Shown: positions 18,901 through 27,767, counted from the stretch's first letter. The stretch: 55,465 nt of DNA from an uncultured Lewinella sp. (GCA_913057725.1 CAJXOS010000024.1:1-55465); one strand, 5' to 3'. Notes: a model not told the origin generated them from the letters alone. Numbers and translations: made by a program.

Positions 18901-19816
18901 CCCGGAAGGAAGCCCCGAGCGGACCTACATGGTGCGTAAGAATGTGCTATTCCGTGGTAAGGCCTCGGTAGAAAATGGAAAGTTCAGTTTCACTTTCGTG
19001 GTACCCAAGGATATCAACTACACGTTTGGACCTGGAAAGATTAGCTACTATGCTTCTGATCCGCAACAAAAGATAGATGCCGGTGGCAGTGAGGAGAAGT
19101 TCATCATTGGTGGATCAAACCCTGACGGTGTGGTGGATGACACACCACCAATAGTGGAAGTTTTCATGAATTCTACAGATTTCGTAGCTGGCAGCCAGGT
19201 AGATCCGAACCCTACTCTAGTAGTGCGCCTAGCTGATGATTTCGGTATCAATGTAACCGGAAACAGCATTGGGCACGACTTAGAAGGATTCTTAAACGAG
19301 GACACTCAGAACAGTTATCTGCTGAATGATTTTTATGAGGCAGAAAACAATGACTATACCAAAGGCGAAGTTCGCTTCCCGCTCCGTGATTTAGAGCCAG
19401 GGACCTACACGATGCGTGTTCGCGCGTGGGATGTAGCTAATAACCTGGGTGAAGGACAGACAGAGTTTATTGTCGCCGGTGACGGCAAGGTGGCGCTACA
19501 GAATGTCTTGAATTATCCTAATCCATTTACTGACCGTACCTGCTTCCAATTTGACACCAACATTGCTGGTGAAGACCTGGAGGTACTCATTCAGGTATTT
19601 ACGATCAGTGGGCGGTTAGTGAAGACGATTGAGCATCTGGTTCCAGCTAATGATGGAGCACTTCGACTGGATGACTGTATCCAGTGGGACGGACGCGATG
19701 ATTATGGTGATCAACTTGCGCGAGGAACCTATCTATATCAAGTCAGGGTACGTACTGCTAGCGGTACGGAGATTAGCGGTGAAAGCGAATTTGAGAAGCT
19801 GGTTATCCTGAAATAA
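15947..19816 (+). CDS. porU: Type IX secretion sortase PorU (gingipain-like C25 peptidase)
   Basis: PorU removes C-terminal sorting domains from T9SS cargo at the cell surface and attaches cargo to lipopolysaccharide. The 1289-residue protein starts at ATG 15947 with a signal peptide (MKKLLLLSSALTLLVVGSVH). A TTG 12 nt upstream is in frame but adds only four residues. The N-terminal ~530 residues are beta-rich pro-domain-like. The C25 peptidase domain follows (~545-930), with catalytic His786 in YLGHGGPRG and Cys820 in TATCTFGDYDN. After Ig-like domains the C-terminus has NYPNPFTDRTCFQF and YLYQVRV, a FlgD/CTD-like module. It is followed by porV, with a structured gap and a separate porV promoter. 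Confidence 0.93.
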   Translation: MKKLLLLSSALTLLVVGSVHSQTLLRHTFEWSNTPITYRLGDQTVEQWSFPEAKFGDAAPSLPYWNERFSVNGPGELQVQVTSLQLEDFDKAEAPEDSQLSESLIFNTSIVRTSAGYIGKVACVPFIKDGDRYQRVVSMVLDVRHIPQAVARGGDPFNSVLSDGTVYKFAVNNTGMHRLTYGFLKDDLGISNLDDVDPRTIKIYGNGGGLLPYDVNEDRAEDLVENAIQITGEDDGSFDGGDILLFYAEGPKRWRYSEDADEFNQEVNIYDESNYYFVKIGGGDGLRVQPQASVDNTTYSTSTYDGLFRFEEDRVNALHEIESTGTGTGQHWYGDFFKFARDKEYNDLFTLSGLVTSEPVKIRSEMALRASVGSRFFIDIAGQTITSQSVPRVPIGDRNEIYSNLAPTARLNGTVNLDQEDLDLLLRYPHPGGGEQSSAWLDFLQARARLQLQVVGGQTSFRDTRSLAETSTTFTLGGVSANTVVWDITNTLQPALQNGNSNGSSFVFGANTAGVLREFVAFDPNADLFSAEPVGPVTPQNLHALTGKDMLIIYHPDFVEQAERLARHRREVSGLEVEVISATAVYNEFSSGRISPTAIRDFAKVIFERDQRLSYLLLVGDGSFDCRDLYGFGGNFVPVYQRDQNHELFGYPADDFFAIFYNEPGDDPLANDLSISVGRLPVKTTDEANLVVNKIINYDTDPEYLQDWRMRMIFLGDDEDSATHSDDAEMAAEIVRSVRPEFNLNKLFFDLFPQESTPAGDRFSSVEEELDRAVERGAVITTYLGHGGPRGWAQERVLDIPQIQNWNNLDRLSIFLTATCTFGDYDNGAFVSAGEELLLANRGGAVALMTTTRPVFASRNSALTNRSLTELLQQDNAGNWTRLGDVVKVAKNSLSNTGSFDNERKFMLMGDPAQRAALPRFNVTTTTINGIMVDTAIVDTLSALETVTITGQIEDLDGQLMSDFNGLVFPTIYDKRVGAQTLRNDPEGSPERTYMVRKNVLFRGKASVENGKFSFTFVVPKDINYTFGPGKISYYASDPQQKIDAGGSEEKFIIGGSNPDGVVDDTPPIVEVFMNSTDFVAGSQVDPNPTLVVRLADDFGINVTGNSIGHDLEGFLNEDTQNSYLLNDFYEAENNDYTKGEVRFPLRDLEPGTYTMRVRAWDVANNLGEGQTEFIVAGDGKVALQNVLNYPNPFTDRTCFQFDTNIAGEDLEVLIQVFTISGRLVKTIEHLVPANDGALRLDDCIQWDGRDDYGDQLARGTYLYQVRVRTASGTEISGESEFEKLVILK

Positions 19817-20154
19817 ATCCAACAGCAAAACGACAAGCGTGATAGTATCGGCAAATAACCTTTAGTGATGTATTAAAGGTTGTTTGCCAATGCCTTATTC
19901 TTTATTCTATTGTTCCGTACAATAGCTGATGCTTACCGGTATTTTGCCAGAGGCAACCGGTTGGCAAAGAAAATCCGTTAACAACAAAATAAAGGGTGGT
20001 GCTTCTAGGTTTTCTTGGTGAAGAAACGCAACGCAGCCCCAGCTTTTGGCAAGGCTTTTGCATTTGATACTCAAAACAGCAACACGGTAAGCACTTAATA
20101 GTCGTTAGTTAGGCTATATTTGCAGCCGATTTATTAGCAAATGAATTCAAACTC
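19817..20154 (+). other. Structured porU-porV intergenic region
   Basis: No gene is seen in these 338 bp. Three hairpins follow one another. The first is 19850-19888 (ggcaaataaccttta paired to taaaggttgtttgcc, one U-G) with a U-rich stretch after it, probably the porU terminator. The second is 19907-19925 (ctattgt / acaatag). The third is 19935-19961 (accgg-ttgcc / ggcaa-ccggt with a 4-nt bulge). The porV promoter lies at the right end. Confidence 0.6.
20115..20122 (+). promoter_or_regulatory. -7 promoter element for porV
   Basis: TATATTTG, full match to TAnnTTTG, about 33 bp before the porV ATG. It shows that porV has its own promoter rather than depending on read-through from porU. Confidence 0.6.
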
Positions 20155-21360
20155 ATGAAGAACGTACTACGTTTAGCATCTCTCGCACTCTTCTGCCTGC
20201 TATTTAACACAGACATACAAGCACAAGGCAACTGTTTCCTTGGAGAAGATGGTAAATATTATAACCTGGACGGTACCCCATGTACCAATACGGTAGCTAC
20301 GGCGGTTCCTTTCTTACGCATCGTAGGAGACGCACGTTCAGGAGGAATGGGTGATGTAGGTATCGCAATATCTGCTGATCCAAACGCTATGCACTTCAAC
20401 GCATCTAAATTGGTACTAGCCGAAGAAGACTTGGCTGTTGCCGCTACTTATACGCCATGGTTACGCTCCCTCGGGCTTAACGATGTATACCTGGCCTATT
20501 TGACTGGGTACAAAAAACTAAACGATCTCGAAGCTTTAGGTTTCGGTCTACGTTATTTCTCTTTGGGAAGTATTGAGTTCACCGATGTAAATGGTGAACC
20601 ACTGGTAACAGGACGTCCTAATGAGTTTGAAGTAGCCCTTGCCTATTCTCGTAAGCTTTCGGATAACTTTACGGCGGGCTTAACTGGTAAGTTTATCTAC
20701 TCTAACCTTGCTGCAGGACAGCAGTTGGACGGTGGAGATATCATTGAAGCAGGTATCGCCGGTGCAGCTGATATCTCGTTCACCTACATGACGGAGCTAA
20801 ACTCTAGCTCTCTAGACAATAGTGAGCTTACCATTGGTCTAGCCTTGAGTAACATCGGTTCTAAAATCACCTACACTCGTAACGTAGATCGTGATTTCCT
20901 TCCAGCTAACTTCGGCTTAGGAGCAGCTTGGACTATGGACTTTGATGATTTCAACCAGCTTACGATTGCAGCTGACGTAAATAAGCTCATGGTACCTACT
21001 CCTTGTCAGGGACCAGATTGTGCTACTGATGATCGCCTGCAGCAGTCACCGATCAGTGCTATTTTCAGCAGCTGGGGTGATGCGCCAGAAGGATTCAGTG
21101 AAGAACTACGTGAGTTTGTCTATAGCATTGGTGCAGAATACTGGTACGACCAGCAGTTTGCAGTTCGCGCGGGCTACTTCAACGAGCACATCCAGAAAGG
21201 TGGTCGCAAGTACTTGACACTAGGTATGGGATTGAAGTACAATATCTTCGGACTAAACTTCAGCTACCTGGTTCCAACGACCAACCAGCGTAACCCGCTT
21301 GATAATACACTGCGTTTTACACTGTTGTTTGACTTTGGTGCTTTTGATCCGCAAGGCTAG
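20155..21360 (+). CDS. porV: Type IX secretion shuttle protein PorV (LptO)
   Basis: PorV is the outer-membrane barrel that carries T9SS cargo from the translocon to PorU. The 401-residue protein has a signal peptide ending near IQAQ and an unusual Cys-containing N-terminus (GNCFLGEDGKYYNLDGTPC). The family signature follows: VPFLRIVGDARSGGMGDVGI, ISADPNAMHFNASKLV and the repeated barrel strands (LSDNFTAGLTGKFIYSNL, FAVRAGYFNEH, YLTLGMGLKYNIF), ending LRFTLLFDFG. Length fits the family (about 390-400). It has its own promoter and a strong terminator. porU-porV adjacency is the usual arrangement. Confidence 0.93.
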   Translation: MKNVLRLASLALFCLLFNTDIQAQGNCFLGEDGKYYNLDGTPCTNTVATAVPFLRIVGDARSGGMGDVGIAISADPNAMHFNASKLVLAEEDLAVAATYTPWLRSLGLNDVYLAYLTGYKKLNDLEALGFGLRYFSLGSIEFTDVNGEPLVTGRPNEFEVALAYSRKLSDNFTAGLTGKFIYSNLAAGQQLDGGDIIEAGIAGAADISFTYMTELNSSSLDNSELTIGLALSNIGSKITYTRNVDRDFLPANFGLGAAWTMDFDDFNQLTIAADVNKLMVPTPCQGPDCATDDRLQQSPISAIFSSWGDAPEGFSEELREFVYSIGAEYWYDQQFAVRAGYFNEHIQKGGRKYLTLGMGLKYNIFGLNFSYLVPTTNQRNPLDNTLRFTLLFDFGAFDPQG

Positions 21361-21393
21361 AGCGCTACCGCAATAAGATTTGCTAAAGTGGTG

Positions 21394-21432
21394 AAGGGTC
21401 CTCCAAATAACATGGAGGACCCTTCATTTTTT
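21394..21432 (+). terminator. Rho-independent terminator of porV
   Basis: Perfect stem aagggtcctcca / tggaggaccctt with an 8-nt loop and a following cattttttaa. It separates porV from the convergent rnpB gene, whose 3' end lies immediately beyond. Confidence 0.85.
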
Positions 21433-21433
21433 A

Positions 21434-21840
21434 AGTTCGGTTGTACGATCATAAGCCGGATTCTGTCCTACCCCCGAAGGGATAGCCCCGTCATTTATCT
21501 AGCCCTGGCATCACTGCACAGGATCTATCTGCCTACCCTCCAGCATACAAGCGAGCAACTTGCCGACCAACTCCCCGAAAGGAGCGGCACTACTGGTTTA
21601 CGTGGCATTTCAATCCGCAAGGTTTATCTCCCCCGAATATTACTATCCGACGGCGTGCGCTCTTACCGCACGTTTTCACCCTTACCACACCGAAGTATGG
21701 CGGTTTGTTTTCTGTGACACTCTCTATAGAATCGGGATTCCTCCTGATCCCCCCACCTCTTAAGTGGTACGGTGCTCTACATTGTCCGGACTTTCCTCCT
21801 TTCGCCAAAAGCGAACAGCGACAGGGTCACGTACAACCGG
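21434..21840 (-). ncRNA. rnpB: RNase P RNA, bacterial class A
   Basis: The catalytic RNA of RNase P, which matures tRNA 5' ends. On the minus strand it starts near 21840. Conserved landmarks are the 5' core GAGGAAAGTCCGGACA (21781-21802 region) and the 3' core ACAGAATCCGGCTTAT (21451-21466). Helix P1 forms between CGGTTGTACG near the 5' end and CGTACAACCG near the 3' end (complement of 21437-21448), which fixes the ends to within a few bases. About 407 nt, normal for class A. The short frames over this stretch are not genes. Confidence 0.93.
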
Positions 21841-21844
21841 ACGG

Positions 21845-21876
21845 CAAAGATACCTGCTTTTAAGATCTGCAAGCAA
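21845..21876 (-). promoter_or_regulatory. Bacteroidota promoter for rnpB
   Basis: On the minus strand TATCTTTG (21845-21852) is a full -7 match, with TTG at 21874-21876 placed 21 bp further upstream as -33 (another TTG at 21870-21872 gives 17 bp). Transcription would begin at about 21839, matching the 5' end deduced from the P1 helix. Confidence 0.65.
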
Positions 21877-21977
21877 GTTTTCTTGAAAAATAGTACCGTT
21901 CCCTCATTCGTCTTCTTTCCACTGGCCTTTTCGACTTAAATGCCGTAATTTAGAATTTCCCAAAAGCATTTACTCCC

Positions 21978-22853
21978 ATGAACATCCCTAAGAACTTACG
22001 GCCCTTGGTGGGGTCGCTCCTACTCCTACTATTTGCTACCTCCTTACAAGCAGCCGTCCAATGGCTGTCACCAGAATTGGAGGAATTACAGCAAAGAGCT
22101 CAACAAGAAGACAAGCTTTTCCTTCTCTACTTTAGCGCCGATTGGTGTGCACCATGCAAGTGGATGGAAGAGAACACCTTTCAAGATCCTCAGCTAGGTG
22201 GCTTTATTCAGGCTAATTACCTGGCTGCCAAGGTTGATCTCAACAACACCAATAGTAAGGTCCTGCAGCACCAGTTTGAGGTAGATGTTATTCCGAGCAT
22301 CTTGGTCTTTGCTACCAATGGACAACTCATAGCTCGGCGCTCAGCCAGTCAGGAAGCCAAGCCATTATTAAGGTGGTTGAGACATCTGGATCGTCCTGCG
22401 CATCATGCCGACGCTGCCTTACCCCAAGCTGCATCAGAAAATGCTATTGCCAGCCCCAAAAAGCAAAGAACCTTCCGACGTCCAGCACTAGTAACTGACA
22501 TGGAGCCTGGCTTACTCTCTGCCTCCAACCCTAAGCCCACAACAGTGACTACTCCAACATTAATCTTAAGCGGAGAACCGGTAGCGATGGCGGAATCTAC
22601 CTTCACCCCACGTTCGGGAGCAGAGTACGCCATTCGTTTGAATGAAACCATTCCTGACTACGGTACAGCAGTCAAAGAAGTGAGTGAATTGGAAAGAAAA
22701 TTTGAGACTCGAGCCGAACTACAACCTTTAGCTAACGGACAATTCGAGGTAGTACTCGGTCAGTTCGAATCCAATAGTGAGGCCCGGCAGTTTCTGCAGT
22801 ACTTACAACGGAATGATCGCCAGGGAGAAATCATCCCTTTGAGCGACAATTAG
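21978..22853 (+). CDS. Exported thioredoxin-fold protein with C-terminal SPOR-like domain
   Basis: A 291-residue protein with a signal peptide (MNIPKNLRPLVGSLLLLLFATSLQA). Residues ~35-140 are a thioredoxin_7/DsbD-gamma-like domain with the redox motif FSADWCAPCKWME and the cis-Pro segment VDVIPSILVF. A low-complexity Ala/Pro/Thr linker (~145-210) leads to a C-terminal module: YAIRLNETIPDYGTAVKEV, then FEVVLGQFESNSEARQFL. That is the beta-alpha-beta pattern of SPOR domains, which bind denuded septal peptidoglycan. This suggests a periplasmic thiol-disulfide protein directed to the cell wall. No other redox gene is adjacent; it lies between rnpB and a T9SS adhesin. The SPOR assignment is less certain than the thioredoxin fold. 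Confidence 0.8.
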   Translation: MNIPKNLRPLVGSLLLLLFATSLQAAVQWLSPELEELQQRAQQEDKLFLLYFSADWCAPCKWMEENTFQDPQLGGFIQANYLAAKVDLNNTNSKVLQHQFEVDVIPSILVFATNGQLIARRSASQEAKPLLRWLRHLDRPAHHADAALPQAASENAIASPKKQRTFRRPALVTDMEPGLLSASNPKPTTVTTPTLILSGEPVAMAESTFTPRSGAEYAIRLNETIPDYGTAVKEVSELERKFETRAELQPLANGQFEVVLGQFESNSEARQFLQYLQRNDRQGEIIPLSDN

Positions 22854-22907
22854 CTGACAGGGCGCCAGAGTTTTCAACTTTAACACAAATATTGCCCCGA
22901 TAGATTG

Positions 22908-22915
22908 TAATTTTG
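22908..22915 (+). promoter_or_regulatory. Candidate -7 element for the SprB-repeat adhesin
   Basis: taattttg matches TAnnTTTG. It would give a leader of about 195 nt before the chosen ATG at 23118, long for this window. No matched -33 box is obvious. Confidence 0.35.
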
Positions 22916-23117
22916 CGCCCGTCAAGGACGTTTGGAACTTGTCGTTTGTCCGCCATACCGTCATTTTTTGACTATTGCGGGCAGCGTAGGTTCGTTCGAA
23001 AGTATCTTCTGGTAAAGTCATGATTAAGGCAGATTAGGCCAGTCGTATACGCAAAATCCCGTTTCCGCCACTTTGTATTCCGACGATGTGGTGGGTCAAA
23101 ACAATCAACTCGGAACC

Positions 23118-26100
23118 ATGAATAGGATCCTCACTAGTGTATTTTTTCTCTTTTTCTCTGTTGCTTTCGTAGCAGCGCAAATCCCAAACCAAGTAGTCTT
23201 GACGCGCACCACCGTAAATGGAGCGCGCTCATGTGCCTTGTCCGATGCGGGTACGGTCGCTTCCTTTGGTCCATTAACTGGCCAATCGAACGATATCATC
23301 CCGGACACACTATTTCTTTGCTTGGGTGATACGCTCATCGTTAATCACAGTGGTGATGAAGATCTATCAGGAGACCCTAACACGGCCACTCCTGCCGGTA
23401 TTGCTTACGGTCTTTTCACATGCCCTCCTACTGTTACCGGTCCTGACCTAAACAGTATCGTAGCTGATCCCTGTACTTTTGATGACGGCAATGCCACTTT
23501 CGGTATTTATGTCTACACAGGAAACACCTTGAGCGGAACTGTACCCTTCTTCAATCAAGGAGCACTGCAGACTGCCTTTAATGGCGGGAACCCTGTCATT
23601 TTCCACTTTGCACCGATGACATTCGATGCACTTGCCGCAGGAAGTGAGGCTGAATACGAGGGTAACCCCGCAGGTGAATGTGTAAGTCTGACCGCCAGTG
23701 ATCAATTTGCTGTCGCATACCTTAATGAGATCACCATTACAGAGCTTACTTTAAATGGCTGTCAGGGTAGTTTCCGCGTGCAAGGCGGTCTATCAGAGCT
23801 GGACAATTCAGATTACACCAGCATCACCATTACCCAACAAGGCAATCCAGGGGTTACGGGTACCGTACTAAACGGACCTGCCGACCACGATGACATTGTG
23901 AACTTCACTGTTCCTGGCCCTGGTACTTACGTGATCAGTGTAGAGGACGGAAAAAGCTGCGGCGGAACGGCGATCACTCCAATGATTGACGCTTGTGATG
24001 CGGTTGTCTTTGAACTACCGTTCACCAATGTACTGCCAAGCACCAACGAATGTGTACCGCTGACGGTTGCGAACTTCATTGATATTATCTCAGCGCAGTT
24101 CACTGTAACGTGGGATCCGACAATCCTTAGCATTTCAGGCGTACAGGGCTTCAACCCTTCTGTACCTGATTTGAATATCGGCAACTTTGGCTGGCAGAAC
24201 TTCCCAACACCAAACGGTATTGCACCAGGTGTGATGACTGTATCTTGGTCGGATAATTCTTTCGCTGGAGTGACGCTTCCTGACGATGCTATCTTCTTTG
24301 AAATCTGCTTTGATGTGATTGGTCAATTAGGAGATTGCTCTCCACTAGAGGTAACCGATAGCCCAGTTCCATTTGAAGTCTTCAACAGCAATACAGAAGA
24401 GGTTCAGCTGCAACCTTCAAACGGTAAGGCAGTGGTTTCAGATAATCCGTTCTTCGTTCTACTAGAGCAAGATAGTTTGACTTGCCCATCATTTGATGAC
24501 GGAAGTTTCACGATCACTGTTGACGAAGGAACAGCACCCTATCAATACAGTTGGAATACGGTACCAATCAGTGGTCCAAACAGTGCCCCTGTCACTATTG
24601 GCGCTGATGGAGGTACTTCTACTGTAAGCAACCTGGCCGCAGGTTCTTACCAGATAACCATCACCGATGCATCAATGCCTACGGTACAAACGGTAGTAGA
24701 TACGATTGATGTATTGGCAGGCCCGGTACTTGGAATTACTATCCGAGATACAATTCCTTCTTGCTTCGGCTTCAACGATGGTGCCATTCGTTTTGTACCA
24801 ACCTCGGATGGTCTACCTATCGAAAACCCAGGACCGGATTACACCTTCACCTGGAGTGTACCCAATGGTGTGACCAATCCAGGAAACACGAACTACATCA
24901 GCGGGATTCCCGCAGGATCATACGGTATTACAGTGACCGACCCAGCTGGTTGTCAAGAAATCGCGTTGATTCCACTAGGACAACCACCAGCACTACGAGT
25001 ACTAGACGCTAATACATTTATCACGGACGCGAGCTGTACGGGTGGACAAGATGGTTTGATTACCATTACTGCTTCAGGAGGTACGACTGCCGACGGCAAC
25101 TACACCTTCCAGTGGAGCACAGGTCTAACGATCCAAGCATCAACCACAACCTTGAGCAACCTTAATCCTGGCCAGTACTGCGTCACTGTAACGGATGACA
25201 ATGGCTGTATGACGGATGAATGCTATACCGTTGGAGCTATTAAGGTGCTGTCCTTGAATCCATTGGTAACGGATGTTCTCTGTAACGGTGATGCTACAGG
25301 TGAAATCTTCGTAAGTGGTACAACTACTGGTGCCCCTGCCGACGAGCCTTACACATTTGCCTGGAGTGGCAATGCCCCAGGATCTACCGATACCCCTACT
25401 ACTAGTGAGATTACCGGATTAATTGCCGGTGAATACAGTGTCACGATGACGGATGCTAGTATGGCTGGTTGCCAAGTGATCGATACCTTTATCGTAACCC
25501 AACCAGAAGCACTGGTAGCCCAAGCTATTGACTTCAATAACGAGACCTGTATCGTAGGTAGTGATGGATCTATCACGCTAGGAGTTATTGGAGGTACTGC
25601 GCCTTACACCTACTCTTGGTCGCATGACATGATGCTTACTGATTCGATTGCTACCAGTTTAGTTGCGGGTTCGTACACCGTAGATATTACCGACTTCAAT
25701 GGCTGTACTACTCAGGTAACGCAAGTGATTTCTGCACCTGCTCCTCCCATCATCACCATGCTCGATGATGACACCGTGAGCTGTGCTGATAGTGAGGATG
25801 GAAACCTACTTCTTACGGTTGTACCTGCTGCTGGAACAACGATCACTAGCATTAACTGGGATAGTGGAGATACCGGTACTGCTTTAACGAACCTGTCACC
25901 AGGAACCTATATTGTGACAGTAACTGCAGACAACTTCTGTACGGCAATTGATACCGCAATGGTACTATCGCCAGATCCAATTGTGTTGGATTCCTTCCAG
26001 GTTCGTCGCCCAACTTGTCCGGGTGATTCTGATGGCCAGGTGTCCTTGTTCCCAAGTGGAGGTACGGCGCCATACAACTACAGCTGGTCGCACCTTGCTA

Positions 26101-27743
26101 CTCCTACTACAAGCAACCCTGTTACTGCATTGGCCCCACTAGACTACAGTGTAGTCATCAATGATGCCAATGGCTGTAGCAGTATTTCCTATAACATTAC
26201 GGTAGACGCTCCGCCTACAATCGAAGTCGTATTTAGTAATGTGATGGACACGAGCTGTCCGGATGATAATACCTGCGACGGTCAAGCAACCGTCACGGCG
26301 AGTTATAGCGACGGATCCCCTGGTGATTTCATCTTTACCTGGGCTTCTGGAGAAACAACGAATGGAGGTGTTACCTCTACAGCACTAGCTTTGTGTGAAG
26401 GACTCCAGACTGTGAATATCATTGACGGAAGTTGTGGTATCGATGCAGAGTTTACCGTAGGTGCACCTGACCCAATCACGGTAGGTGTAACTGTCGAGCC
26501 CGTAAGCTGTAACGGTGATGCTGACGGTAGCATAACCCTGGATCCAATGGGTGGAACTGGCCCATACGATATCCTTTGGGTAGAGACGAACGAAACCACT
26601 ACTACGATTAACAGCCTAAGTGCTGATACGTACAACGCAATCATCACAGATGCCAACATGTGTACGTTTGCACAGACCGTGGAAGTAACTGAGCCAGCAC
26701 CACTAACGGCGGTGATTGATCCAGTTACAACTACACAATTTGTCACCTGTGCTGGCGATATGGACGGTGTTATTGGAGTAAGTGCTACAGGTGGTAATGT
26801 GACGCCAGACAGCCCTTATCAGTTTACTTGGAGCAACAATGTTGTTGGGCCGATTAATGCCAATCTTGCGGCTGGCACCTACAGCGTTGTGGTAACTGAC
26901 TTCAAAGGATGTACGGATAACCTAGATTACACGATCCTGGAGCCTGATCCGATTGTATTCACACTTGATCCAATCGAACCTCCATTGTGTTTTGGCGATC
27001 CTACCTTCATCAGTATTGACACTGTGTTTGGTGGCGCTAATAACGCATTTGAAGAATACACCTTCATGGTGGACAACAATGGCTTGAACTTCCCAGTAAT
27101 TCAACCGGCAACGGTATTCGCGGGAGATCACATTGTGACGGTTGAAGACATCAATGGTTGTACTGCTGAGACATCGATTACGATTGCTTCTCCAGGACAG
27201 ATTGTCGTTGACATTCCTTCACCGATCGTAGTGGAGTTGGGTGACAGCACAACACAGCTTCTACCAAATATCACACCAAGTGACAACTACAGCTACATTT
27301 GGACACCGGCTGAGTACTTGAGCTCTGATACTATCCGCAATCCATTTGTATTCCCTGCTAATAGTCAGGAGTACACTCTGACGATTGTCAATGAGAATGG
27401 TTGTACCGCATCAGCAACGGTATTCGTAGAATTGGATGCAAACCGTAATGTTTACATCCCGAATATCTTCAGTCCGAATGAGGATGGCCGAAATGATGAT
27501 TTCCGAATCTTTGCTTGCCTTGGTGTACAGCAGATTCGTTCAGCACGCTTATTTGATCGCTGGGGTGGACTGCTAGTAGAGCAGACAGGCTTAGATCCTG
27601 CATGCTTAAACGGCACACCACTTTGGGACGGAAGACGCGGCGCAGATACATTGCCTCCAGGTGTTTACGTCTACATGATTGAAGTAGAGTTCTTAGATGG
27701 AGCAATACTTACCTACCGCGGAGATGTGACGCTGATTCGATAG
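23118..27743 (+). CDS. T9SS-secreted adhesin with SprB repeats, cohesin-like domain and type B CTD
   Basis: A 1541-residue surface protein. The start at 23118 is chosen because the signal peptide begins there (MNRILTSVFFLFFSVAFVAAQ). After an N-terminal region with a cysteine pair, residues ~300-440 resemble a cohesin-type beta-sandwich (SAQFTVTWDPTILSISGVQ, FFEICFDVIGQLGDCSPLEV). From ~450 to ~1320 there are about 11 SprB-type repeats of roughly 75-85 residues, each with a C-x-G-x-x-D-G start, a PYxYxWS middle and a G-x-Y-x-V-x-x-x-D-x-N-G-C end. The last ~95 residues (from NVYIPNIFSPNEDGRNDD to YRGDVTLIR) are the gliding-motility type B C-terminal domain that routes cargo through T9SS. SprB itself is a gliding adhesin; here adhesion or motility is inferred. 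It ends at a bidirectional terminator. Confidence 0.9.
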   Translation: MNRILTSVFFLFFSVAFVAAQIPNQVVLTRTTVNGARSCALSDAGTVASFGPLTGQSNDIIPDTLFLCLGDTLIVNHSGDEDLSGDPNTATPAGIAYGLFTCPPTVTGPDLNSIVADPCTFDDGNATFGIYVYTGNTLSGTVPFFNQGALQTAFNGGNPVIFHFAPMTFDALAAGSEAEYEGNPAGECVSLTASDQFAVAYLNEITITELTLNGCQGSFRVQGGLSELDNSDYTSITITQQGNPGVTGTVLNGPADHDDIVNFTVPGPGTYVISVEDGKSCGGTAITPMIDACDAVVFELPFTNVLPSTNECVPLTVANFIDIISAQFTVTWDPTILSISGVQGFNPSVPDLNIGNFGWQNFPTPNGIAPGVMTVSWSDNSFAGVTLPDDAIFFEICFDVIGQLGDCSPLEVTDSPVPFEVFNSNTEEVQLQPSNGKAVVSDNPFFVLLEQDSLTCPSFDDGSFTITVDEGTAPYQYSWNTVPISGPNSAPVTIGADGGTSTVSNLAAGSYQITITDASMPTVQTVVDTIDVLAGPVLGITIRDTIPSCFGFNDGAIRFVPTSDGLPIENPGPDYTFTWSVPNGVTNPGNTNYISGIPAGSYGITVTDPAGCQEIALIPLGQPPALRVLDANTFITDASCTGGQDGLITITASGGTTADGNYTFQWSTGLTIQASTTTLSNLNPGQYCVTVTDDNGCMTDECYTVGAIKVLSLNPLVTDVLCNGDATGEIFVSGTTTGAPADEPYTFAWSGNAPGSTDTPTTSEITGLIAGEYSVTMTDASMAGCQVIDTFIVTQPEALVAQAIDFNNETCIVGSDGSITLGVIGGTAPYTYSWSHDMMLTDSIATSLVAGSYTVDITDFNGCTTQVTQVISAPAPPIITMLDDDTVSCADSEDGNLLLTVVPAAGTTITSINWDSGDTGTALTNLSPGTYIVTVTADNFCTAIDTAMVLSPDPIVLDSFQVRRPTCPGDSDGQVSLFPSGGTAPYNYSWSHLATPTTSNPVTALAPLDYSVVINDANGCSSISYNITVDAPPTIEVVFSNVMDTSCPDDNTCDGQATVTASYSDGSPGDFIFTWASGETTNGGVTSTALALCEGLQTVNIIDGSCGIDAEFTVGAPDPITVGVTVEPVSCNGDADGSITLDPMGGTGPYDILWVETNETTTTINSLSADTYNAIITDANMCTFAQTVEVTEPAPLTAVIDPVTTTQFVTCAGDMDGVIGVSATGGNVTPDSPYQFTWSNNVVGPINANLAAGTYSVVVTDFKGCTDNLDYTILEPDPIVFTLDPIEPPLCFGDPTFISIDTVFGGANNAFEEYTFMVDNNGLNFPVIQPATVFAGDHIVTVEDINGCTAETSITIASPGQIVVDIPSPIVVELGDSTTQLLPNITPSDNYSYIWTPAEYLSSDTIRNPFVFPANSQEYTLTIVNENGCTASATVFVELDANRNVYIPNIFSPNEDGRNDDFRIFACLGVQQIRSARLFDRWGGLLVEQTGLDPACLNGTPLWDGRRGADTLPPGVYVYMIEVEFLDGAILTYRGDVTLIR

Positions 27744-27767
27744 TTTTATCTATTGTTCTTAAAGTAT

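Noticed and set aside
21388..21808. Several short open frames over the porV-downstream region
   Set aside because: They lie on the RNase P RNA gene and its neighbouring terminator.
26303..26746. 147-codon minus-strand open frame
   Set aside because: Antisense to the SprB-repeat adhesin; its Val/Ser/Thr-rich composition mirrors the repeat codons.
23118..27743. Possible CRISPR or DNA satellite because of repeated units
   Set aside because: The repeats are at protein level (SprB domains of about 80 residues) with diverged DNA; there are no short identical repeats with spacers.
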